This document shows, piece by piece, positions 58,434-64,000 of a DNA stretch of 64,000 nt. The first letter of the stretch is position 1, and the number at the start of each line of letters is the position of its first letter. The DNA is from CAZRGZ01 sp964599775 (lineage in GTDB: Bacteria > Patescibacteriota > Saccharimonadia > Saccharimonadales > Saccharimonadaceae), in contig CAZRGZ010000005.1 of the NCBI GenBank assembly GCA_964599775.1, forward strand, positions 1 through 64,000, in the 5' to 3' direction. The position numbers were made by a program, and so were the translations under genes. The notes under the pieces were generated by a model, which had not been told where the DNA came from, made no database searches, and saw nothing but the letters and a program-made list of their open reading frames with translations.

Positions 58434-58968
58434 ATTTGAGGAGCGTTGCAAAAACGCCACTGTTTATTTAGACACGAATGCATTTATATATGCTTACGAA
58501 CAAACGGAGCTGCTGGATCTGGTTGCGCGTCTAACAGAGAGCGGTACGGCATTCGCTACGATTAGTTCGGTGGAGTACGAGTTTACTCGTGGGTCGCGAT
58601 CATTACAAGAGATTAAGGATAGACGGTCATTTATCCGCGGGCTAGTGCACAGAGTAATTCCCATTGGGCCGTTGTTGGAATCCGACAAGAACGATGCGTT
58701 TTCGGCGGCGATGTCGCTCGTTGTTGGCAAGAGGGATAGCCAATATACTGACTATTTGCTGGCGGTTGCCCTTCATAAGTTCAGTAATAGTATTGAAAAG
58801 CAATATATTCTATCTGCTGATGTAGCTGCTTTTCCTCCTAAGATATTTAACATTGATGGAGTTATATCTTTACGCTTGAATGATGCTAAACTAGTTCATG
58901 TTAATCTAATTTCATTGGATATAGGCAAATATACGGCTATTATTGATAAAATCGTAAAAAGTAAATGA
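58414..58968 (+). CDS. PIN-domain toxin-like protein (VapC type)
   Basis: A 184-residue protein with the PIN nuclease signature: ATVYLDTNAFIYAYE near residue 15 (first Asp), SSVEYEFTRGS, SQYTDYLLAVAL (third acidic site) and YILSADVAAFP. VapC-like PIN toxins cut tRNA or rRNA. The start at ATG 58414 lies inside the small upstream gene; longer starts (58378, 58393) are possible. With the small protein before it, it forms a probable type II toxin-antitoxin module. Confidence 0.72.
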   Translation: MLLLSTEFEERCKNATVYLDTNAFIYAYEQTELLDLVARLTESGTAFATISSVEYEFTRGSRSLQEIKDRRSFIRGLVHRVIPIGPLLESDKNDAFSAAMSLVVGKRDSQYTDYLLAVALHKFSNSIEKQYILSADVAAFPPKIFNIDGVISLRLNDAKLVHVNLISLDIGKYTAIIDKIVKSK

Positions 58969-58983
58969 GCTGTAAGATAAAAC

Positions 58984-59008
58984 GGCGTGCCCAGATGAGG
59001 GCACGGCC
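58984..59008 (+). terminator. hairpin after the PIN gene
   Basis: CGTGCCC and GGGCACG pair around AGATGA, 15 bases after the PIN stop. There is no strong T-run, so termination is weak or Rho-like; it also lies before the end of the convergent small gene. Confidence 0.4.
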
Positions 59009-59038
59009 GAATTATAGCTACTTCATCATCTATAGATA

Positions 59039-59278
59039 TTAACTCGTATGGCAAGGCCTACAACAAAAGAAGCAGCCATTTATTCTACCATGATATTTCT
59101 TGACTTCATGGCCGTATAAACGAATTGCTTTATTTACAGCATCTGCGCAATTATTATAGTACCCTAGATATATTTGATTACTGGGGTGTGCTCCATGCGA
59201 GCAGCTCTGTATGTGAACTTCATAGTCACCGCTATCTTCTTGCTGGTTTTTATTTAGATAGTAATGCTGGTACGCCAT
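59039..59278 (-). CDS. small Cys-rich conserved protein
   Basis: A 79-residue protein, MAYQHYYLNKNQQEDSGDYE, then IYLGYYNNCADAVNKAIRLY and a Cys cluster ending GCFFCCRPCHTS. This pattern (YLNxN...DxEVH, YLGxFxNC and GCxxCxxxCHTS) is one I recall from uncharacterised small proteins of several phyla; the Cys and His could bind metal. GGAGGATT precedes the ATG at 59278. A longer start at 59326 is rejected for lack of a ribosome binding site. Confidence 0.68.
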   Translation of the reverse strand: MAYQHYYLNKNQQEDSGDYEVHIQSCSHGAHPSNQIYLGYYNNCADAVNKAIRLYGHEVKKYHGRINGCFFCCRPCHTS

Positions 59279-59328
59279 AATAATCCTCCAATATAGCGTT
59301 AATGTTTTGTAGTCTGGCCAGTTCACGC

Positions 59329-59394
59329 TATACTGAAAGGTACAAATGGGTCCATACTATTTGTACGAATATCCGCCTAGAAGCGGATTTTTTC
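59329..59394 (+). ncRNA. candidate small RNA with terminator
   Basis: TATACT (59329-59334) could act as -10 box. Just after it, GTACAAAT (59340-59347) and ATTTGTAC (59359-59366) form a perfect hairpin, and ATCCGC...GCGGAT with six T (59371-59393) forms an intrinsic terminator. No open frame of note lies between. It is either a small RNA of about 55 bases or a regulatory site; on the minus strand it would be the leader of the Cys-rich gene. Confidence 0.4.
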
Positions 59395-59477
59395 GTATAA
59401 TGTCAGGATGGTTCCCCCTCCTGGAGATTCACTCTTCCCACCTGAGTAATCCTACGTTTATTATAACATTGATAAAA

Positions 59478-59521
59478 ATTTGTACAAGTAATTTGACTAT
59501 TTTTGCAGCATAAGCTATATT
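59478..59521 (+). promoter_or_regulatory. promoter and possible operator of the PanAT-like pair
   Basis: TTGACT (59493-59498), 17 bases, TATATT (59516-59521). The ATG at 59529 starts 8 bases after the -10 box, so the mRNA should be leaderless. ATTTGTAC (59478-59485), within the palindrome TTGTACAA, sits just before the -35 box and repeats the motif seen twice at 59340-59366. Confidence 0.6.
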
Positions 59522-59528
59522 GGAGAAT

Positions 59529-60332
59529 ATGAAAAACAAGGCTAAGAGCATGGATTTCAAAGCGGCTATTATCCAGCTACGAGATAAGGCTAACGCGAGC
59601 CAGCAGGATGTGGCCGATGCTATCGGTATTGCTCGTGCTACCTATGCGGGGCTGGAGGCGGGGCGGCGCGAGCCGGATTTGGCCGAAATTAAGGCTTTGG
59701 CAGAGTATTACCAGATTGCGCCGAGCGATTTGATAGAGGGCAAGATTGGTAGTGCAGATGAAGATATCACCCCGCACTTGTTTGAGCCACGAGAGCCAGA
59801 TGTTACGCCGCGCGACCTTCACCCAAAAACCAATCCTGAAAAGCTGCGCGAAGTACTGCTGTATGTACTGGAAAAGGTTGGGGCTAAATCTAACGTGGGC
59901 GAGACGGTGCTGTATAAACTGCTGTATTTTATCGATTTTGATTACTACGAAAAGTATGGCAAATCCATCACCGGGCTGGCGTATGTGCGTAATCATTATG
60001 GCCCCACGCCGGTAAAAACATTTGCAGAGATAGTAGAAGGCATGCAGCAGGCGGGCGAGCTAGAGATTGTAACGACAAAGTTTTTCAACAACAAGCAAAA
60101 AAAGTATTTGCCGACCGCCAAGCCAGATTTGCAAGAACTGAGCGCGACTGAAATAAAGCACATTGATGAAGAATTAGCGCGGCTGAGTGATAAAAACGCT
60201 AGCGAGCTATCTGATTTATCGCACAAAGACACGCCGTGGCGGGTGGCGAAGCCCGGCAAGCCGATAGAATACCGCTACGTGTTTTACCGCACCGACCAAA
60301 CTGCCGTAACAGAGCCGGAAGATGAACTTTGA
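59529..60332 (+). CDS. Panacea (DUF4065)-domain antitoxin with XRE helix-turn-helix
   Basis: A 267-residue protein. Residues about 10-70 form an XRE HTH (ANASQQDVADAIGIARATYA, then GLEAGRREPDLAEI). The rest, from about 100, is a Panacea/DUF4065 (SocA-like) domain with LREVLLYVLEKVG, ETVLYKLLYFIDFDYYEKYG and YVRNHYGPTPVKTF. PanA proteins neutralise many different toxins. It overlaps the toxin-like gene by 11 bases. The TTG at 59520 is excluded because it lies in the promoter. Confidence 0.82.
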   Translation: MKNKAKSMDFKAAIIQLRDKANASQQDVADAIGIARATYAGLEAGRREPDLAEIKALAEYYQIAPSDLIEGKIGSADEDITPHLFEPREPDVTPRDLHPKTNPEKLREVLLYVLEKVGAKSNVGETVLYKLLYFIDFDYYEKYGKSITGLAYVRNHYGPTPVKTFAEIVEGMQQAGELEIVTTKFFNNKQKKYLPTAKPDLQELSATEIKHIDEELARLSDKNASELSDLSHKDTPWRVAKPGKPIEYRYVFYRTDQTAVTEPEDEL

Positions 60333-60702
60333 ACAAGCGCCAGAGTTTGAAAAAGAACTAAAAAAGCTCACCAGAAAGTGGCGCTCGCTGCCAGATGACT
60401 TGGCTGCTGCGCAGAAGCAGATTGTGAATCTTTATGTAGAGCAAGCGGATGTGGATGATCTGCAGGAATACCGCGCGGCATTCTTTAACGGTAAACGTGC
60501 GGCAGTTTTGCAAACTATTGGTGATAATTGCGAAGTGGTGAAAATGCGGCTGGACTGTGCGTCGATAGGGACGAATAGCAAGGTTCGGCTTGTATTTGTT
60601 GCTGTTTATGTAGATAACACGGTGACATTTATAGAACTATTTGCAAAGAACGAGAAATCGCGCGAGGATAGGCAGCGGATAAAGCGGTATTTGCCGAGCT
60701 AA
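60322..60702 (+). CDS. RelE/HigB-like toxin of the PanAT-like pair
   Basis: A 126-residue basic protein. FEQAPEFEKELKKLTRKWRS at the N-terminus and an internal RLVFVAVYVDNTVTFIELF, then RQRIKRYLPS, resemble the RelE/ParE fold (alpha hairpin, then a beta sheet). Such toxins cut mRNA on ribosomes or poison gyrase; which applies is not clear. It lies directly behind the Panacea antitoxin gene with an 11-base overlap, supporting a functional pair. Confidence 0.7.
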   Translation: MNFEQAPEFEKELKKLTRKWRSLPDDLAAAQKQIVNLYVEQADVDDLQEYRAAFFNGKRAAVLQTIGDNCEVVKMRLDCASIGTNSKVRLVFVAVYVDNTVTFIELFAKNEKSREDRQRIKRYLPS

Positions 60703-60767
60703 AAGAGTCTGTTATTTTTACCGTTTTTACGGACGCGCTTTCTGCTAGTTTTCTTTCTGACTCTTTT
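60701..60767 (+). repeat. inverted repeat after the toxin-like gene
   Basis: AAAAGAGTC (60701-60709) and GACTCTTTT (60759-60767) are perfect inverse copies flanking 49 bases, with an inner CCGTTTTTACGG. It begins on the toxin stop codon and may form an extended terminator-like structure. Confidence 0.45.
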
Positions 60768-60846
60768 CGCGAGGTTCTGCGTGGCTTGAACGGAGCTATT
60801 AATATAACCTCAATTATGTCCGGTATAGCCTGCAGTATTCGGTCGA

Positions 60847-61437
60847 TTAATACCTTTTGTTGATATGAGCGGCGATATCGCTTGCGCTGAGGCTTTTTGG
60901 CCCGGTAATGACTGCTTCGACGACATTTGTGGCGCCTTTGAGTGTGGATTTAATAGGTTCCAGGCGTTTATTGTAACGGTGACTGTAGATGGGCTGCGCG
61001 GGAAGGGTCAATGGTTTGTATAATTTGTGAATAGGGGTTTCGCCGGGAATGGGTATGCCGAAAACACTTAATGTGCCAGTAATCATATCTATCCGATACC
61101 ACGTATTTTCCTTTTCAGAATAAAGTAGTAGCATTTCTGTATAATAGTGCGGAGCAACGCCACGCATACGGCGAGAGATGTAGTCGTTAAAGTGTGCTAA
61201 TGTCGGCTTGATTTCCACAATGGCACGGTGAGTCATGCCCTGGTACTGTACAGAGAGCTCGATGTCTGGTGTATAGTTGCTGTCGCCAACGTTAATGCCA
61301 AGTGTTGGTTTATGCCACCGCCCGGCAAAGCCGCTGTTATCCAACCATTCTAAAACACGCTTTTCAAGCTTTGAGTCGAAAGAAACATTCTGACCGCCGA
61401 CGTAATCAGAATGCTTATAGCCTGAGCCTTGGTACAT
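60847..61437 (-). CDS. PD-(D/E)XK nuclease-like protein (TnsA-like)
   Basis: A 196-residue protein. The N-terminal part has the fold signature E (FDSKLEKRVLEWLD), YTPDIELSV and RAIVEIKPTLAHFN, that is E-x-PD-x-ExK, as in TnsA and related endonucleases. The C-terminal half is unfamiliar, with KSLSASDIAAHINKRY at the end. No TnsB/TnsC or methylase lies nearby. It could be an orphan restriction-like or repair nuclease. A start ATG at 61437 is assumed. Confidence 0.65.
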   Translation of the reverse strand: MYQGSGYKHSDYVGGQNVSFDSKLEKRVLEWLDNSGFAGRWHKPTLGINVGDSNYTPDIELSVQYQGMTHRAIVEIKPTLAHFNDYISRRMRGVAPHYYTEMLLLYSEKENTWYRIDMITGTLSVFGIPIPGETPIHKLYKPLTLPAQPIYSHRYNKRLEPIKSTLKGATNVVEAVITGPKSLSASDIAAHINKRY

Positions 61438-61494
61438 AAACTTATAATAACAGAAGAATAATGTTTTAATAGAAGGAGTGTAACAGGAGCAAAA

Positions 61495-61947
61495 ATGAAT
61501 TCGAACTTTTCAAACAAAGCATTCCAAACCGCACTAAAACAAGCCAAAAAAAGCTTTGCCGAAAAAGGCATTCCCGTTGGCGCGGCATTGGCGCGGGGTG
61601 ATGAGGTGATTGCGGTGGGGCATAATGAACGGGTGCAGCAAGGCGACCCGATCGCACACGGCGAGATGTCGGCGCTGCGGGCGGCTGGCCGGCGGCGGGA
61701 TTACCACGAGCTGACGCTGTATACTACACTGGCGCCGTGCGATATGTGCACTGGTGCGATTTTGCTGTTTGGTATCCCGCGTGTGGTGGTGGGTGAGGAG
61801 CAGACTTTCCCTGGTAACTTAGACTATCTGCGCCAGCGTGGAGTAGAGGTAGAAGTACTAAATGATCCTGCTTGTATAGAGCTCATGCAGCGCTTTCAGG
61901 CTGAGTACCCAGAGGTGTGGGCAGAAGATATCGGGGTGGCAAGCTAG
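61495..61947 (+). CDS. nucleoside/nucleobase deaminase (CDA fold)
   Basis: A 150-residue zinc enzyme. HGEMSALRA (with the catalytic Glu) and APCDMCTGAI provide the metal ligands of the cytidine deaminase superfamily, in the guanine/tRNA-adenosine deaminase style. The C-terminus CIELMQRFQAEYPEVW resembles guanine or cytosine deaminases. AGGAGCAAAA precedes the ATG. The substrate cannot be assigned by sequence alone. Confidence 0.88.
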   Translation: MNSNFSNKAFQTALKQAKKSFAEKGIPVGAALARGDEVIAVGHNERVQQGDPIAHGEMSALRAAGRRRDYHELTLYTTLAPCDMCTGAILLFGIPRVVVGEEQTFPGNLDYLRQRGVEVEVLNDPACIELMQRFQAEYPEVWAEDIGVAS

Positions 61948-61948
61948 C

Positions 61949-62179
61949 ATGAGGGAAACTTTACAACCCTACGCCAACAAAAGTGGTAATTCCGGAGTAG
62001 CGGCCTACGCTACGGGTGAAACGTTTATTGTTGTTTATAAATATACCTATGATAGCGCTGGTGCTGATGCGGTGGAGGAGATGAAGGGGCTGGCAATTGA
62101 TGGCTTGGGCCTCAGTACCTATATTTCACAGCAAGACCCTCGCTATGAGGCGAGGGCCGAGGCGTTGCACCTGCTGTAA
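61949..62179 (+). CDS. small protein of unknown function
   Basis: A 76-residue protein: TLQPYANKSGNSGVAAYATG then a TFIVVYKYTYDSAGADAVEE strand-helix and an Ala/Glu-rich end. It may be a small beta-alpha fold like a KTSC-type domain, but this is not secure. The start lies 1 base after the deaminase stop, so the pair is co-translated. Confidence 0.65.
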   Translation: MRETLQPYANKSGNSGVAAYATGETFIVVYKYTYDSAGADAVEEMKGLAIDGLGLSTYISQQDPRYEARAEALHLL

Positions 62180-62181
62180 AA

Positions 62182-62460
62182 TTATTTTGCTTTTTTCTTA
62201 TCTTTGTCGTCGCGTCGCTCTACTACTAGAGTGCACTCTGACACCAGTGCGGCAATAGCACCAACTGCGGCGAGGAGGGGCGCAAACACGGCAGCAATGG
62301 CGCCGATGGTGACGGGGAACTCTGCCAAGGTTTTATCGTCTTTATCCTTGATGATAATTCGGCGTACGTTTCCTTCGTGGATGAGCTGTTTTACCTTTTT
62401 AAGGAGCTCCTCGCCGTTTAGTTTGAATTCTTCTTTATGTGTTTGTTGTTCTTTGGTCAT
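62182..62460 (-). CDS. DUF4342-like protein
   Basis: A 92-residue protein matching DUF4342: EEFKLNGEELLKKVKQLIHE, then GNVRRIIIKDKDDKTLAEFP, a hydrophobic segment (VTIGAIAAVFAPLLAAVGAI) and a Lys/Asp-rich end. Members are small proteins, sometimes linked to DNA-binding or stress, with unknown function. The ATG at 62460 is chosen over 62496 because the family begins with MTKE-type sequence there. It converges with the 76-residue gene. Confidence 0.78.
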   Translation of the reverse strand: MTKEQQTHKEEFKLNGEELLKKVKQLIHEGNVRRIIIKDKDDKTLAEFPVTIGAIAAVFAPLLAAVGAIAALVSECTLVVERRDDKDKKKAK

Positions 62461-62503
62461 AATTGAATTTATAGCATAAATAGTAGTAAAAAGCAATAAA
62501 GCT

Positions 62504-62532
62504 TTGACATGAACTAAATAATTTGTGATAAT
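62504..62532 (+). promoter_or_regulatory. promoter of the DUF5753 gene
   Basis: Consensus TTGACA (62504-62509), 17 bases, GATAAT (62527-62532). The ATG is at 62562; the ribosome binding site is weak (GAAAGA). Confidence 0.72.
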
Positions 62533-62561
62533 AATATCCTACTGAAAGACCGAATATTTAT

Positions 62562-63206
62562 ATGAGAAAGACTGCAGAATGGTGGCGTGAGTACACAACC
62601 GATCTGACGCCGGGCTATGCTGATTTGATCGCTACTGAAAGTCGTGCGGTGATAATACATTCGCTTAGCTTCATCATTAACGGCTTATTACAGACCGAGG
62701 ATTACGCCCGGGCGATCATGATGGGTCCGCTGCCAGTGGATGCGAGTAACACTCGGCTCTTAGAGGTGCGCATGAAACGCCAGTGGTATGTATTAGAGCG
62801 TGAGCAGCCGCCACAGATAGAGATCTTGCTCGATGAGTCTGCTTTGTATCGTCAAATCGGTGGACCAGAGGTACTTCGGGATCAGTTGAAGCATGTTTTG
62901 GTAATGAGTGAGCTAAGTTTTATGACGATTCGGGTCATTCCTTTTAATTATTATAAATATCTTCATACGTTTGATACGCACTTGTGTGCTCTTGATGATA
63001 CGTACACTGATGGTGCTGTATATCTGGAAGAGATATACAGCATGAACCAGCAAAAAGGTCGCGTTGTGCTTGGGTATTATAATAGTGTATTCTCTCAGCT
63101 ACGCGCACGTGCACTGAGTGAAGAGGATACACGTAAGCTTATCCAAGGCTGTGTCGTTAAGTTAGAGAAAGAGATGGCGGCACGAACTAGGAAAAGAGCC
63201 ACGTGA
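62562..63206 (+). CDS. DUF5753-domain protein without helix-turn-helix
   Basis: A 214-residue protein with the pattern of the DUF5753 (Scr1-type) domain of actinobacterial regulators: EWWREYTTDLTPGYADLIAT near residue 5, NGLLQTEDYARAIMMG, VRMKRQWYVLEREQPPQIEI, LLDESALYRQIGGPEVLRDQ and AVYLEE near 150. In Streptomyces the domain normally follows an XRE helix-turn-helix; here none is present, so it cannot bind DNA in that way. It overlaps the serine hydrolase by 4 bases (GTGA), and may be actinobacterial in origin. Confidence 0.82.
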   Translation: MRKTAEWWREYTTDLTPGYADLIATESRAVIIHSLSFIINGLLQTEDYARAIMMGPLPVDASNTRLLEVRMKRQWYVLEREQPPQIEILLDESALYRQIGGPEVLRDQLKHVLVMSELSFMTIRVIPFNYYKYLHTFDTHLCALDDTYTDGAVYLEEIYSMNQQKGRVVLGYYNSVFSQLRARALSEEDTRKLIQGCVVKLEKEMAARTRKRAT

Positions 63207-64000
63207 CTCCTTATGCGTATCAGCGAAGTGTAGATTTTGTAGATTCTTGGCTAGGGTATAAAGCTCGGCAAGCTATTTTGCCAGGCTTTGCTGTGGCTGT
63301 CTACTATAGAGGTGAGATATTTATGGGGGCGTATGGCTATGCCAATATTGCGATCCAAGAGAGATTAACGACGGATTATAGATTTCAAATAGGATCGCAA
63401 TCAAAGATGCTGACAGCTACGGCAATCTTACGACTGGCAGAGCGTGGTGATTTGAAGCTTGATGATACCGCTGTGACTTACGTGCCATGGCTTGGTGAAC
63501 ATGAGGATGAGCGTTTTGCGGCTGTGACACTACGGCAGCTACTGAATCATGAAGCGGGGATTGCGCGTGATGGGTACCCAACCGATTTTTGGCAATTGCA
63601 AGGAGCTTTTCCGGATGAACAAAAACTACGGCAAATAATACTTGATTCGGTATTTCATGCAGCAGCTGGGGTGCGATTTAAATACTCTAACCTGGGTTAC
63701 GCTTTACTTGGTTTGATAGTGCAAGCAGTGAGTGGTCTGACCTACGTGGAATGTGTGCGTGATCTTGTACTGCAGCCTCTCGGACTCGACGGTATACAAT
63801 CTTATGACGATGGTCTCAGTGCGTCTGTAGCAATGGGATATCTACGACCGGTGAATGGTTATAGGTTGCCGGTATCAGTGACCGTGCCGACGCATGCTTT
63901 TGCTCCAGTCGCGGGTTGGTTTGCCCGGCCGCAAGATATGTGCAGGTTTCTCGTAAGTGAGATCCAAGCCAGAACCGGTCTAGGTAAGGAGTTTTGGCAA
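63203..64000 (+). CDS. serine hydrolase, class C beta-lactamase fold (partial)
   Basis: The frame runs from GTG at 63203 to the window edge (266 codons), so the C-terminus is missing. FQIGSQSKMLTATAILRL holds the catalytic SxxK (SQSK), YSNLGYALLGLIVQAVSG the YxN motif, and TLRQLLNHEAGI the usual segment between. These enzymes act as DD-peptidases, esterases or beta-lactamases. No signal peptide is seen at the N-terminus, so it is probably cytoplasmic. It is translationally coupled to the DUF5753 gene. Confidence 0.85.
   Translation, partial: MTPYAYQRSVDFVDSWLGYKARQAILPGFAVAVYYRGEIFMGAYGYANIAIQERLTTDYRFQIGSQSKMLTATAILRLAERGDLKLDDTAVTYVPWLGEHEDERFAAVTLRQLLNHEAGIARDGYPTDFWQLQGAFPDEQKLRQIILDSVFHAAAGVRFKYSNLGYALLGLIVQAVSGLTYVECVRDLVLQPLGLDGIQSYDDGLSASVAMGYLRPVNGYRLPVSVTVPTHAFAPVAGWFARPQDMCRFLVSEIQARTGLGKEFWQ

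Noticed and set aside
59520..59528. TTG start for the Panacea antitoxin
   Set aside because: It overlaps the -10 box TATATT, so it would not be in the transcript.

Overview
The window looks like a chromosome segment of a Candidate Phyla Radiation (Patescibacteria) bacterium, most likely a Saccharibacterium (TM7). The reasons are a short IF-2, a DUF5663 protein in a lineage-specific cluster behind infB, a KGG-repeat stress protein, an LCP protein, a zinc-free L31 and very compact gene packing. TGA is an ordinary stop (recJ, map, galU and others), which argues against the TGA-as-glycine code of Gracilibacteria and Absconditabacteria. The lineage is inferred from gene content only; no full 16S or 23S gene is present and I found no tRNA gene.

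Layout. 1-1.06 kb: 3' end of 23S rRNA, 5S rRNA and two terminators. 1.2-10.2 kb: KGG protein, a zinc-metallopeptidase-like protein with a ROK kinase, an LPxTG-like surface protein, ribosomal protein S1, infB, then three CPR-type genes. 10.2-13.6 kb (minus): priA-def-fmt. 13.7-24.5 kb: a degenerate phosphoribosyltransferase, a winged-helix protein, recJ, rpsU, yqeY, adk, map, ftsA, ftsZ, nrdR, a class II ribonucleotide-reductase-like protein without its catalytic cysteines, and a thioredoxin-like/VKOR pair. 24.46-31.4 kb: a T-box leader and ileS, msrA, galU, rplU, parA-parB. 31.4-38.0 kb: lepB, LCP protein, HtrA protease, prmC/prfA, L31. 38.1-38.6 kb: a GC-rich gene foreign in composition. 38.7-47.6 kb: an SMP-30-like propeller, then rpsB-tsf-[Nudix-like, isopentenyl-phosphate-kinase-like, broken PLD gene]-frr-uppS-rseP-CPBP, and greA. 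47.7-55.6 kb: lysS, a glycosyltransferase, a GH13 glucosidase, Nudix, radC, Hsp20, a ROK kinase, a second GC-rich gene and another Nudix protein. 56-64 kb: an accessory region with a frameshifted membrane gene, the stub of a Type IIL (MmeI-like) restriction-methylation gene, PIN-domain proteins including a probable antitoxin/PIN pair, a PanAT-type toxin-antitoxin pair, a PD-(D/E)XK nuclease, a deaminase, a DUF4342 protein, and a DUF5753 protein translationally coupled to a serine hydrolase that runs off the end.

How it works together. Most of the window is core machinery: translation (S1, S2, S21, L21, L31, IF-2, EF-Ts, RRF, RF1, IleRS, LysRS), N-terminal maturation (Fmt, Def, Map), division and partition (FtsA, FtsZ, ParA, ParB), envelope building and secretion (UppS, LepB, LCP, RseP, HtrA, VKOR) and repair (PriA, RecJ, RadC). 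Promoters are easy to see. Many are extended -10 types (TGn-TAnnnT), and in several genes the -10 box lies 6 to 10 bases before the start codon, so leaderless or near-leaderless mRNAs are expected.

The observations most worth following are the RNR-like pseudoenzyme beside nrdR, the compact T-box with an Ile specifier in a small hairpin loop, the PanAT-like pair with a repeated GTACAAAT motif upstream, the two GC-rich genes, the isopentenyl-phosphate-kinase-like gene in the usual pyrH position, and the DUF5753 protein without a DNA-binding domain.
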